Shown here one piece after another: positions 25,101-38,782 of a stretch of DNA of 64,000 bases; position 1 is the stretch's first letter; each line of letters begins with the position of its first letter. This stretch comes from Dipylidium caninum (Eukaryota; Platyhelminthes; Cestoda; Cyclophyllidea; Dipylidiidae), in NCBI GenBank assembly GCA_017562135.1, contig QEYB01000098.1:263001-327000 (forward strand), given 5' to 3'. A program made the position numbers and the translations under genes. The notes below the pieces were generated by a model. It worked only from the letters and a program-made list of their open reading frames with translations, was not told the origin of the DNA and ran no database searches.

Positions 25101-28100
25101 AGGTAATGAGCAAAGAGGTGTACTTTCACATGATTAATGCGTCCTTCAGTTCTTGTTAGACGGTATTATTAGAACCTTCTTCTAACTCTTTTGGGCCATC
25201 AACGATTAGGATGTCACTTCGAGAGCACGAGGCCGAGCCAAGGTAAGAACATCCCTACGAGCAACTTATTATAACATTTTAAGACAACAGTCTACATTCT
25301 TCCATCTTTTCTTTATAAATTTCGTTATTTCTAATGGATTCGTCGTAGGAAATTTTAATAGAAACGTTCTGGGCGACTCCAAGTATAGAATGAGTTAGAG
25401 TTTTATATTCACCGATGAAATGAAAACAGCCTATCGTAAGATAAGAGGTGGAGGATGAAAGCATTCTATCGAATGGCCTTACAGCCAGCAAACATGATAG
25501 TCTTACGGGGTAGAGATGGGGAGTTGGAAACATTGAGACTGCGGACGAGCGGGTGTCCCATCTGACATACCCGGGTAGTGGCTTTCAGACAGGAACAGGT
25601 GTTTGAATTAAGGAGGATCAGAGTCCCAAATTTATTCAACTTTCAACAGCGTTTCCGTAGGAGATTTCTATTAAAAAAAAGCTCTTCATATTTGTGAGGC
25701 ATTTTTACGACTGAGTCGTTGAGAACGTAATTTAACACCCTCGAATGTGGACATTTCACTCCACCACCGACTTGCTCTAACCTCGCTCAAAATTTATGAA
25801 TTTTTATAAAAATTGCTATTAATGATGGAACACTTAGATGTAGAATTCATCTGCGTGTTAAAACATAGACTGGACATCGAGTATAATTGGGGCGGGATAA
25901 ACTTTACACAATCTCGACCTGTTTTTAACAGCTTCTGAGTCCCCAACTGAGAGCCTTTATTCACTTGGTCAAGGTCCTGGAGACCCTACTCAAATCCATC
26001 AACGACTTGAAAATGTCGACCAACCGGGCTTTACGGCGAGTGCAGTCGCTATTAGAGAAGTTGAGTGACGAAAGAGCTGAACATTTCAAGCAGATGCAAG
26101 TAAAGAAATACAACATACGCTGGAAGGTATGATCCTCCTCCGGTGCATCATATCCCTATGATCATGTTTTCCTCAAATTCATCCGTCTGGTTGTGTCCCG
26201 ATGCAAAATCCAACATCCGGACCACCTTTCAAATGCTGCTCCTTTAACTTTCGCCCCCAAAATGAAAGATACCACTACGGTTCGCGTTTTAGGAAGTAGG
26301 ATTTATAGTACTCTGAGGTAATAGTGTATAAACTGGGTTTGTCGGTGAACATAAACAGTTCACAGGATGAAAATGCGCTTAGGAAATAGCCAAAATGAGG
26401 TATGCATGAATATTTGCGTGCCACTCCCCTAAAAGATTTCCTCGTACTTAGTTGCACCTTTAGAGAAGAAAGAAAAGTTTGATTGGAAAGGGTGACCGTA
26501 AAGTCGAGGGATTAGATGGCCACAAGCGTACAGACTTTTCCATCATTTCCTACGAGTGAGGAGAAGACTCGCGTTCCCGACCAATTGACGATGGAGAAAG
26601 TCCTTAGGACAAAAGATCATCTATTATGTCAGAAGTGGAATGGTCGCGAGAAGATTAGTGTCAGAGCTTTTTTCCCGTAAACCAAGCTTACTTGTCGATG
26701 TCGAGAGAATATTTTTATATAAAATGCTGTTTTAGACTCGATAACATTTGAGGGAGGCGAGGTGTACTGAAAAGCTCTACAATAATAGCGAGCTCTGTCA
26801 AAGGCTCTGGTAAAAGAGATGTTCTTCTCCTATCATAGAAAAAAAGTATAGTTCTATACAATTGCACATTTGCCTTCGTGACAATTTTGACTAGATTTAA
26901 ATAGGGATTGTACCGCATTCACAATGGGGCGCATATTTTGCTTATTTGCTCTCCTTTGTTCGAAATTATCAACTCACCCATGGTTGAGGGGAGCTTGAAA
27001 GATTATACACGGAAATCACGCTACTTGTAAGGCAAGCCTTTGTCCTCTCCCTACCGTGGACCTTGTTTTCTTCCTCATTCACCCATTCCAGTCGACATTT
27101 GTCTCCCCGGGTTTGACTGACTGATCGCAAGAGATGTAGAAAGAGTGGCAATTCATGGTTGCTTTATGATTCCTGCGCCTGAACTGACAAAAGCAGTTCA
27201 ACCGACAGGCATCATTACCTATTTGATTCTTGCCATTTGAAGGAAACTTCTCAATCACGTCCTGCCTCAAGTGTGGGAAACGAAAATTTACTCGAAGTGA
27301 CAAAAAAGATTTGCAAAGGCTACGACTGACAAAATCCTCAAAATTTTACCGACAGATTTACCTTAAGCAGTACTTGGGACGTATAGCTGGAGGCTTTTAA
27401 TTGTTTTGTCACTTCACAATATGATGGACAAAAAATCAGAATTTTCGTATTTGGGGAGTTGTGGCTGGGTCTTATGTGTCCCTTCCATTGACCACTTCCT
27501 TTTACTGCCGCTCATTCTCCAGTCCTAAACCCACTTCCCCTCGAGTGCTTTTCAACCTCTCCACAAGAGGGCGGGGGGCCTGTGTAGATGCACTTCGATG
27601 ACAATGACCTCTCGGCAGAAAGCCATGTTTTAATTATTTAAAATTGACGAAATAAAGTAACGCTATGATTTCTTTCGCACACAGCTAAAATTGCGACAGT
27701 TAGAGAACTGTAGAGCTTTCCGTCGTCATTTCTCACATCGCGAATCCACTGGTCCGCCACGCTCTGTGTCTCCGCTTCTACCCCCAAATTTTCGCCAGCT
27801 TTTGTCACCATCGGCGACGTCTTCGGGTTTCAGGCGCTTGATTCGTTCGCTTTCTCCAAATCCCCTCTCCCATGAGGGCAGTGGACGACACTCGCCGGTG
27901 ATGCATGTGAAGAACACACGCCACTATCGACACCAAGGTGGTTGGGCGACAACTCATGAGGGGCTGCTAAGGATAAACAATGAGCCGCACTTACACCTAC
28001 TTTCGAAGCAGGAGATGGAGACCATTATGGCCTGGGAGAAGATGGAGTATGAGAGGTGATACGTGAGAGTGGAACTTGTTTATGCCCGATTTTCGGCTGT

Positions 28101-30468
28101 ACTCGTTTTTGAAGCACACACAGAAGGAATAGCTCTTTTTCCAAAATCACCCTTAAAGACGTATGTTAAATCCTGTTGGATTAACATCGGACATCAGCTT
28201 TGCAGTCAAGGGGTGGTATGCGCAGATAAGCTCTTCCAACCTTCTCGTTGTCAGATCATCAAATCCCTATTATTTGGGAGAATTGCACTTGTGTATCGTA
28301 CAGGAGTATTTTTTTGGAGGCAAATTTCCGCTACCTTAGCCAGTTGTGTCTCTCTTTCTCCACTTCATTCACCGTTATTGCAGCACCACCGTCCTTGCAG
28401 ACCCTACTGCAAGGCTTTTGCGGGTTCACCTAATGCCTTTGCAAATCCAGCGTATTACAAAGTCTTCATCGCCAAAAGCCGCTGAATCAGTCGGGGAAAT
28501 GTGCAATTGAAATCAACCAGACAACACCACAGCGAACATGACGCTTTGGACAGTGCAAGAAGTGGCGAAAAGGGGAAATAGAACCGACTTCCTTTTTATA
28601 ACTCCCCTAATTAACAACGTTTACTTAAGACTTTCTTCGGGCTATTAGCTCTCCATGGTGAAATTATTGGCAAGCGATAAGGCTCTTCTCCGAAAATCAC
28701 CCACTGAGCAGTCTCGATGAGATTTGAGCACCTCTGCCAACTGTTTGTAAGCCGAAGGAGTTCACGTGGCCTCATGCCTTTGGGAGACGTCTGCTTTTTC
28801 CAGTCCCGAAATTTATTTCGTCAGAACTGATTTGCAGGTTTCAAACTTCAACATTTCTTTTGTTAGACTGAAGAAGGAGCTGGCCTTCAGAACTTCGGTG
28901 GAGGAGGAGGCTCGAAACCAGACACTAAAGCCCTTCCATGAGATGCTGCATGTGCTTACTGATAGATTCAACGAGATTTCGCGTGAGATGCGCTACCTCG
29001 ACAACAAACGGCGCAACCTATATGCCTACGGCGATGCGTGAGTGAAGGGTAGAAAATACGTGACGTCTGTTTGAGGAAAAATTCTGTTTGACTTCTTGAT
29101 GTTTCCGGTGTAAGCGTAGAAAGATTTATTTACCGAATAGAATGTAGGATATTACTCGGAATTCACGGTCTATTTTACTTTTACTTTATCCATGCATGAA
29201 GGTCAATCTCTAGTAATGACAAATGTGATTAATGACAGCTTTTAACGTGCCACGATTCTAAATTTTGTCATAAGTGTACACATTTCGAGCACTTTCGCTA
29301 TGGCACACAGGGAAGGGATTTGATATCTCAAGTTAAAAGAATGACTATTTCAGCTTGAATTTGTGACGACAAGCGGAACAGACCACCTACTCCCAGCAAT
29401 CCAACCTCATCACTGACATGTCGGGAATTTTGTGTATGTCCCGGCCATCAGTGAAATTTCCTTGTGTGCAGCCATTAGATCTCGTGAGGAATTTGTATTT
29501 CGCAGAGGATAATTCACTACAGTGTAATTTTCGGTCCCAATGTGGTGATTATAAGCAGGAATTTAACAGAATGGAGGAATATTTAAATTTATTAAACACC
29601 GCAATGACAAAACGAACCATATTGTTTGTGGATGTGGCTATTCGATGAAATGTTACGTTTAAGAAGAGGCTGCTAAAATTTCCACCACTTCATTCGCGAG
29701 ACTTACTTTAACTGATTCCAAAAGGGGAGATAATTTATTTACCGACAAGTTTAATATTTTAAGGGTTTCTTAGAAGACACCATTACTTCTTTACATTAGG
29801 TATCATAGGCTGAGCATCCATTCCTGTTTTGGGACGCTACAACCGCCTCCTCTTCCCCTTCCCATCGAGTGACTTTTGCTTTTAGTACTAACAGAATCGG
29901 TACGAGTAGCAGCCTGGATCAGCTTCAATTCCTCATGGCAGCCAGTGACAATCGCGGCCGGAGCGTATTTAAACTGCCTCGTTTCCATGCCTTGTACCCC
30001 ACCAGTAGCGTTCATCGTCCTCGTTACCGTCTTCACCATAACCAACCTTTCGCCTTGAAATCATCCGGCATTGATCCACATACAAAAGGGATCCACGATA
30101 AGGAGGCAATGAGGCCCCTGAACCAAAAATCTGTGGCTGCTTTGACAAAAGAGTTGAAAAGACTTGAAATTCGTGCTAAGGACCGGTTTCTGGAATGTTT
30201 GGATGTTCACAAAGCTTTGTTGGGAGGACGCAATGCCACTCTGTCACAAGGGTTGATCAGAGCTGCTAGTTGGAGACGGGATATGATGGGACTGGAGTTG
30301 TGGACCAGCCGACTGTCTACGAATAGCGACTTCTCATATTTTGAGTTTGTGCCACTAAAGGGCGAGATCAAAAGGAAGGAGTTGAAGGATCTAGGAAGTG
30401 AAAAGGCGGAAGAGGAGGATGAAGAGGAAAAGACGAACGCCGAAAGTGATTCCGACTACTGTAACTAA
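19180..30468 (+). CDS. Large multi-exon protein of unknown function with coiled-coil C-terminal third
   Basis: I do not recognise this protein. Exons by splice sites and phase: 19180-19189, 19348-19445, 19510-19549, 19595-19776, 20124-20206, 20441-20549, 20638-20717, 20834-20938, 21051-21081, (21104-21118 doubtful), 21204-21248, 21325-21443, 21778-21827, 22339-22375, 22424-22462, 22640-22722, 23448-23544, 24074-24357, 25018-25042, 25096-25102, 25160-25242, then an unresolved gap (phase 2 to 0), 25932-26126, 27685-28055, 28867-29037 and 29886-30468 with stop TAA. Apart from that gap, every listed junction preserves frame. The proposed start is MACV, with the ATG in an AAGATGG context. The middle is Ser/Pro/Arg-rich. 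Exons from 25932 on are heptad-like (RVQSLLEKLSDERAEHF; EMRYLDNKRRN), suggesting coiled coil. The tail is acidic. No signal peptide or membrane segment is seen. A cytoskeletal or ciliary scaffold is a guess only. An alternative 5' boundary for the fourth exon is 19613. Confidence 0.7.
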
Positions 30469-31253
30469 GTCGGAAGGAAGGCTTGAAATATGACATATGT
30501 TGTTAAGAGAGAGGACTAGTCACAGTTTTTTTCATTTGACTAAATGACTAATGTCATTAAAGGGGGCTCATCAAGGAAAGATACCCCACACGGACATTTC
30601 AATCAAAGTGAGTAAAGGCTAAATCACACTGGTTAGCGTGAAATTCATCTGAGAAATAAGTTGCACCTCAAAGGTCGAGATCTCCTAGGTGGCATGAACC
30701 CGCGTGCACGTGGTACCACTAACCGACATCACTTAAGACACGTCTCATGGGAGAACCACGGCCGATACACTGCGTAGGGAATGAATTTTAGTCAGGGATA
30801 TAAATAACAGTCTTTTTGATACGCAGGCGAAACAAGAGCTGTACTTTGCTGCAAGGGCGAAAGATATACAGTGAAATTTCATGGGTAAACGAACACGTAA
30901 AAACTACCACTCTTTTGATAACAATTAATGGGGTCATCTTTGTGGTTCGGGAATTTTTGAGAACGGGTAAAGTTTCAGTGGGCTTCCCATCGCCATTATA
31001 CGTGAAAAGTATTGTTCCATCTGATGCAGTGTGAGGTTCACTTTAAAGACCGAAATAATGGGTGTCAAAGAGGCATCTGCTAGCTGCGTTACGAATGCTG
31101 GTGCTGAAAATTTGACAGCCGTATTGGTTTCATTAGCTCGCCTTTTTAACATGGTTGGAGGATTATTCGTGGAAGTAATACACGTCACTAATTATGGGTT
31201 GCCAAATTACAAACTGGAGTGGTATTATTCATAGCCTAATTTGAAGAGATCAG

Positions 31254-31961
31254 AAAACAAGTGTCCTTTCTGTGGCGCTTTCACCACGTGGGCTCAAGGT
31301 CGCAATCATTGATTGGGAGATCCTTTTGGATACGAAGAACCGCAGACACACGAAAGGCAACGTCTTAAAAAGGAGAAGGATGTCAGTGGGTGAAGAAGAC
31401 AATGATGGATTACAAGAAGAACTTGACGGTCTCAAATCACGCGACGATGGCTACGGCGACATCACTCCCAAGGTCACTATCACCGACGGCGAGCTAAATC
31501 GTCGCCAGCATAGGCAACACCGTCAATATCCCCGCCATCACTCCCACCTCAACTCTAAGACATTCACAGATCACATACATCAAGTTCCTCTCCTTGCTTC
31601 TCCCCCTGGCTTAATTCGTCGATTCGCTGATTGTGATCTAACTGGCGACTGTCAGCTCCTTGAGGCCTCACCATCCGAACCGGAGCTGCCAAATGGATCA
31701 AGTATCCCAGGAGACAATCGACTTTCTCAAACTTCATCAATGACGACAGCTACCGGAGGCAGATGGGAGGGGAGGCTATTCCGAATGTGGAAAAAATCAG
31801 CACCTGATCTTGGGGTTGACGGGGAAACAACTGAAAGAGAGGAAGAGGAACAAGATGAGTATGCAGGTGGACGGTGGTTCAGGTTTACTCCTCTCAAGGA
31901 CATCTTCCATTTGTATAGGAAGACACGATTGTTTCGGAGATTGTCATTCTTGGATGAGTGA
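31254..31961 (+). CDS. Open terminal exon of unknown protein, basic then acidic
   Basis: A 236-codon open frame ends in TGA and could begin after the AG at 31253 (phase 0), or at an internal ATG near 31380 (MSVGEEDNDG). It encodes a Lys/Arg stretch (KNRRHTKGNVLKRRR), then a His/Gln/Arg-rich part, then an acidic run and a basic C-terminus (TRLFRRLSFLDE). The composition looks protein-coding rather than random, but I recognise no family. It may be the last exon of a small separate gene, or an alternative 3' exon of the gene ending at 30468; phase does not decide. A possible upstream exon lies at about 30827-30870 (AKQELYFAARAKD). Confidence 0.5.
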   Translation, partial: KTSVLSVALSPRGLKVAIIDWEILLDTKNRRHTKGNVLKRRRMSVGEEDNDGLQEELDGLKSRDDGYGDITPKVTITDGELNRRQHRQHRQYPRHHSHLNSKTFTDHIHQVPLLASPPGLIRRFADCDLTGDCQLLEASPSEPELPNGSSIPGDNRLSQTSSMTTATGGRWEGRLFRMWKKSAPDLGVDGETTEREEEEQDEYAGGRWFRFTPLKDIFHLYRKTRLFRRLSFLDE

Positions 31962-34097
31962 GTGATAGCGAGAGGGCAAGGCGACGGCAACGAATTGTTT
32001 TCAGTTAACGTTTTAGGTTCATTGTGCATGCGCGTATACGCGTGAAAACCTTCATTTTCAAGGCGCCCACAAGTGTAGCTGCGCCTGTACGCGTTGATTC
32101 AGTGGTAGCGATCCAGTCGACCTAACCCCTTTTGTCACTGCTCCCAAAATTATCACGGTTCTTGCTATTATTTTGAACAGACATTCTGTTAAATTTGCTG
32201 CGCTTCTTGCGTTTAATAGTAGTCGGATTTAAATTACATTTTTTATTCTCCCCTGAGCCCCTTTCCGTTGTCAATGCTAATAGTTATTCCATTGAACTGC
32301 TCGGTGAAGCGAGGAACACCCTAACGGCCGGAAAATATCGAAGTTAAATTATACTGCAATCATGAACACCCGACCTCATGCGGCCCGTTGAAATCGAGCA
32401 TTTAAGCTTTAGCATGGCTCATTACTATGAATTGATGGAGTTTCAAGAGTATGATGCTCTCGTTTTCTGCTCAGAAGACGGCGTCTTGAGTGATTGGCAC
32501 GTGATCATGACCACCTCACAGAAAACGCTTATGTTTGATCGTTATTGTTTGAGTCGGGAAGAATTATACATGAAAGAGGTGTGGTTGTCGAATTTGAACT
32601 AGCTCACTGAATTGTTAGTAGTACTGGAGGGCACGCGAAATTCTTCATTCTTTCGCATATCGTAATAATCGCCCTCCGATATCGAGTCAGGTTGCCTGAG
32701 TTAATCACGGCGGCTAATGAAGCCAGCCAGATAAGTATTTCTTGCAAAATTTGTAATGGAGATTCACATTAATTTCGCAGTCTCATTGGTAGGAAATGAA
32801 TTTCGATGACGATTAATGTTGATTTATTGTTTTATTTTGTAGTTTGCTCCTAGGTAATCGAGGTCATATGAAGCCGCTAAAACTTAAATCTAGCACACTG
32901 CTTACTTCAATCAACCATTCACACATGTGCGGCGAGAAATTCATCTGGTCCGATGAGGTGGAACTACCATTGTGTGAAAAAGTTATAAACATGTGAATGT
33001 TTTTGGTGCAAGTTAACATTCTAGTCACTGCCACTTTAAACATTTAACTTATTGGGTTTTCCCACGCTTTCATACCAATTATTACGAATTTTGAGCAATT
33101 GGGACATCAGGTCTGAACTCGAACTAAGCGTAGCAACTTATAAACTGGATACTGTAGACTTGAAGGTAAACACCGACTCCCACTGACCAGTTTCCGCCTA
33201 GACAATTTTCCCGAGCCACATACTCCAAGCTTCGATAACCGAGGTCGGAGGACTCTTAGTTCAGAAATACAGGCTACTAAAGCAGAAGCAGAGGCCCCGA
33301 ATTAACAACCCCCGGCCACGTGGACGGAAAATCCAGCAATCTCGGCTGGCTCCCACTGCACAAGGCATGAACACGTAGTAAACTCACGTTCTCAAGGCTT
33401 ACTGACACGCCATTTTTTTAACTTTTCTCCCAATCAATGATTTAAGGAGGACTCGATTGTTCGACTATTCGCGAAGTCTACCGATACAATCTGCTGATGG
33501 TTTAGTGTTTACCAAATGGACAAGATGACCGATGACCTTTCTTCTTCCGTCGCACCAATTACCAAAATTGGTTCCAACTCAAACAACTAGGCAAGGTGAG
33601 AATAGTGAAGATGAAGAGATACACTTCCTATCTCCGGCCATAATCCACCCAGTTCACATATGACATCTACCTCTGTGGAACCGCGTTTTATCCCTACGAG
33701 GCATTCTCAGAAACAACTGCAAACATCCCAAGAGACACATTTGATAGATTCATTTTGCACAGGGGTTCAAATACGAATCTCCAAACCAAACGTACTCTAG
33801 TCAATTCCGTAAAAACTCCTCAAATTTCACGTGGATTTATTTTACACCAGGTTCTTCGCAGGACCGCAGGAAGAGAAATAGATAATAAATAACACGATGA
33901 ATAGGATAAAAACTATGACGTGAAATGAGGCACTGATTGCTGATGACTGTGGGCCTAGGTCTTTCCATCGTAATTCACCTCAGTTGCCTTGCTACCATCA
34001 CTACCATTTACTTGTTGTTGCGGAGGGGCTTCTTCCTCTAAAAATAGCCAAATTTATGGGAAAAAAAAGGCTTTCTTAAGCGGCAAGACAGTAGATA
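31962..34097. other. Intergenic stretch
   Basis: This lies between convergent genes, so it should hold two 3' ends. A 74-codon open frame at 32378-32602 has no splice or family support. I see nothing else. Confidence 0.5.
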
Positions 34098-37000
34098 TTA
34101 TACAGCACCTCTTGGGGGTGACGATTTGCCAGTCCGCAGAGCACGGCAGAGATTGGAGAGACTGTTAACCTGCTTCTGTAGAGCTTGTGACTTCTCCTTT
34201 TCTTTGCGACACTCGTCGATCATGTCAAGGAGGGCCTTCTGGCTCATCTCCCACTTGCTTCGCCACTCCAGAGCAGCAGATTCCGCCGTTCGCACGTGTT
34301 TGGTCATCTGTGTTTTAAATAATAACAAGGACACCTAATTTCTCGTTCACAACATATCAGGCAATCAGTGGGCACCAGATATTAAACGTCAAGGTAGCGG
34401 CCTCTTCCACATTCTTGATTACAAAACTTGGTATGCCAGGGGATGGAACCCAGTTGTTTTACGACGAAAATAGGTAAAGGGGTACTTTTCGACTGATCAC
34501 GGCCAAATGGCCAGTCGTTCAACGTGCATGAAAGACCGAAAATTTGAGATCATACCTGACGGGGATAACAAATTTGACGGGTAGTGGACCAAAAGTCAGG
34601 CACTTAAGATACTAACAAAAATACATGAACATCTGCAGTCTACGGTAGTCCTGCTTAGTAACAGTGAAAAAAAGAACTCTTCCATTACTGACTTTAATAA
34701 GATGGGTCATCTTAACAAACCGAAGTGATTAACGTTCCCATCTGAGATAGGAAAACAACTTGTGCATAACATACACCTAAACTGTAAATTTGCCTCTTTC
34801 GAGTAATCCCCTTATTTGTAACTAAAATTTTCGCAACACAGGACGAAAAGTCGACAATTAACCAACTAAGAGGTTCTAAAGACGTCATAATTAAAACCGA
34901 TACATAATTACACAAGGAAAGCAGCCTTCCCCTAAGCTCTCATTCCCACAAAGTTATTCCATAGCACTAAGTGACCAATTAAGTAAATTCGAGGGAAAAA
35001 AGAAATACGCAAATTGAAACGTGGTAACTGACTGGAAAAACTGAAAATGTGAAGGTTGACACCGGTTTGATGACACCGACCCAATGCCATTACCATTCAG
35101 CTCCATGATTGTGTTTCAGCAGTTTAACGAAGAAACTTTAGGAACCAATCACTAGGTTCAATGTACAAAGGAATAAGAAAAAGAACTGACGTGACCTACT
35201 ACGAGTTAACTCTTGAGTATCTAATGAAAACAGACCGGTAGCCGGATTCTAATAAACGGGGACTTGCTATATCTCCTTGTTCGATTGCATCAACCTCCTA
35301 TAAGTTGATGACAAATGCCCTGATTGGCATCTATTTTAGGAATTCTACAGACTGTCGACGAGGCAATGGGTAAAGGAACAAGTTAATTAAGAATGTATTT
35401 CAATGTTATCGAGTTCATGATGTTGTGTTGATGTTATCGAATGTTATAGGAAATTTTTTTCAAAATGACTAAATTATTTCCACTCTATCGAGCCGTCCCC
35501 GCTTCAAAGAACGATTGAAGATTTGGAAAATTCCATGCATAATAAAATCACTCGAAATCACCATTCCGGTTCAAAGCACTGATGATGTTCAGCGTGAATG
35601 TCCGCATTAAAAAGAAAATGTAAGCTGCACACAGGCAAATGTGTGCGCCAACGACTCGACTTTGATTGGTGTGTGGCGTTACATCTACTGCAAGGAAATC
35701 GTCTAGTGTCAACCATAAAAAACACAGCAGAGTAAGAAATCAGCAATTTTATTCCCTTCAATTTATATACAGGCTCAATACCTCTAAATACACAATAGAG
35801 AAGTAGAATGACCACAAGGCCACAATAAGTAAACTGAGATTATACTTGTCTGACTGAAATCACTACCTTCGAGACATCGAGTTTTGACAAGACGCAAAAT
35901 GGTAGAAACGATGGAAAAGTTCAAATTCGCGAGCGACTCAAGTCTTGTGTGGAAAAATAATATTTAATTGCTGGTTTTTATCCTGCTGTTCATGTAAATG
36001 GGAAAAACGACACCAGTCATCGACGAAGGGGCCAAAGCTTAATACCGCTTAATTAAAAAAGTGCATAAAAGGCATTTAAGTCTGATTTTTTTAAACACTC
36101 GAAAAAACCCATTGAAATCCTCCCTACTTAACAAATTGTGGTGCTACTTTAGGATCCTTATCTACTTCAATTCTATCTACGGTTACTTCTCATTCTCAGC
36201 TGAAAAGAATTAAAGAAAGTTTGAGACGAAAACAAAGTAAACAACTTGCACACTTTTTCCATTTCTTTCTTTGTGTTCTCGATAAGGTCATTGCTTTTTG
36301 CCATGGTTCTATTGAAAGCCTGGTATTTATTCTTGTAGAATTCAATCTACAAATAATTACAAAGAAAATGATTCAATAAGGAAAGTGGACGGTTGAGGAT
36401 GCCTAACAGGTAGACCGGAGTGTGTGTTTCTCAATGGAACATCACTTTTTTTCACAGATGATTGCCTCTAGAAGACGTAAAGTAAAGAGATTGGCTACGC
36501 CAATGCCGACACACGAGGGATTGTAGGGCTACTTTGTTAGAAGGAATAAACTTTCTCGAGAAGTATTCTTTGTACAGGAAAGTGAAATTTCCCGAAAAAG
36601 ATTACATTAAGTTGATCACAGTTTTACCGATAAGGTATCACAATAATATTAAACTGACTAATGTCATCTGATCTGGTTCTTAAGAGACGTGAAAGTAGCT
36701 TCGGAAATGAGGACCCTTCGCAGATACGCATATCAAATAAGATAGACAGTATAACAAGTTCAGGTAAATTAAGGTAGGGGGAAACAAGGACGATGGAAAA
36801 TAGAAACCACTTTAAATAGCTAACTGCAAAGCTGAAAAATATCAGAGCAAACGACAAAGAACGAAGAGTATTAAGTGTACTGTTCCCAAAATCAGCCCAT
36901 TAAGATGAGGCAAATAAACAGGAAGAATCAGTGTCAAACTCAAAAGTACGGTGACGTAGAAGACTGGTATTCCAGAGGTCTCCAATTCAGAATCTTTCAT

Positions 37001-38751
37001 GTTGAGGTCCCAAAGGATCGCAGAAAAGGATAGTGTTGTGATAAAGGTGAAAGAAGAGATATGCGATGTGAAAGTGAAAGGGAAAAATTATCATTAATAT
37101 GAACAAATTATGGCCAAAATAGAGTCGATACCGATGAATTCTTAAATATAAGAAAAATATTATTACAAAAAATAGCATCACAAAGGAGATCAAAAAGTTC
37201 AAACCATTTAGGATCGTAAATTCGAGGGAAAAGACGACTTTTATTCAATGTCTAGCGAAGAAGAGTAAAGGTAAGGAAAAACACTTACACCAGCTATAAA
37301 AGAAGAAAGTGAAAAGAACTATACGAAGAGATTGCAATCACAGTTATATACAAGGTCCATGGTAATAGAACTCTCAAGGATCCTGAAGAAAGGGAATATT
37401 AAGGAAGAACAGGGAAGGTTGAGTTACGGGAATACACAATTCATCCTAAATGGTCTGTTAATTTTGAGACGCAACGAACCCCGCGGGAAGACATAGATAA
37501 AGATGAATTAGTCCACCCAAAACGTGGTTAATCATGGGGAAGGGAGAAAAATATAATATGATAGAAAAGATACAATTCATTGTTTACATCCAACCACAAA
37601 AGAAGTTCTTCATTACGAATAGAAAATTCGGAAAGACGAGGGGTAGAAAACGGCTTCGGTCTAAGAAAAGAAATGGGTTAGAGTGCTACGCTCACTTGCT
37701 CTTTAAGCTTTTCTTCCACCAACTGGTGAGCTTCAAAGCGCCGCTTAAGAAGATCGCATTCCTCGCGGGCACGCGCCGTCTCGTGCTTTTCGCGTACTAG
37801 AGCCTGTTCATGCACCACTCGCGCCTGAGCAGCTTTCGCATCTGCCAGCTTTGTTTCCAACTCACGTGTTTTCAACAACTATAATTTTATATTTAAATAT
37901 CTGATAGTTTTCAACTTCAATCTTAAATTGAATATGAGTGATAAAAAAGGCAATGAAAACCCATGGAAAAAAGTAATTCTAGAGAGACGTCTCTACCTTT
38001 AAAAACATTCTATTGAAACAAGAGTATTAATCAATGAAGTCAATTTCGAGACTTATTATGTAAAAGCACTAACAAGACGTACAAGAATGATCCAGTTTTC
38101 CCACCTTAAAAATGAAACACCGGAGTTTTCCAATAATTACATCGGCTTGGTCATTACATATTCCCAAGTCCTTTTTTATTGTCTGTAACCACGGCCAAAT
38201 TGACTCCATTCTAATAATTCCTCCAAAGAAGTTCCAAGCAGCATTGCCAAAACACAACTTAGGAGAGGTATGACATTGCCATAAACATTAACATTCCACC
38301 CCGTTCAGACGATAATGCTCCACTTTCGTTGACTCAGATAAAGCTTACTTTTAACCACATTCCTTGACTCACTTCATGAAAGTCACCCGAAATATAAATC
38401 TGGACAATTACGAGTAGTGAGCACTTATGAAAAAAACAAGTAAACTTCTGCGATTCTAGTAGAGACAAAATTAAAGGGACAGATATGTATGGTAAGATAC
38501 AACGGTAAGAGAGTTTATCATATCTGTTTTCAACGAACTCGTTTAAACTACCAAAAAAATGATGAAAAATAAACACCCACGTGGCACTGAATACAGTTTT
38601 ATAGGGAAAGATACATCAACACTAAAATTTACGAACATTGAGGAAACAAAATATAACCTCAAAAAATGAAACTATTTCTATACGTGCATTAGAATAAGCG
38701 CTGACACTACAATCATATTTAAAATACGAGATAAGGTAAGCAAAATACAGC

Positions 38752-38782
<31 letters not shown>

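Noticed and set aside
27685..29037. Idea that the unknown gene is a TRPM-type channel
   Set aside because: The C-terminal exons loosely recall the TRPM tail, but no membrane helices, pore or TRP box can be found upstream in any frame.
32378..32602. 74-codon open frame on the plus strand
   Set aside because: No splice sites, no family match, and length within chance expectation.
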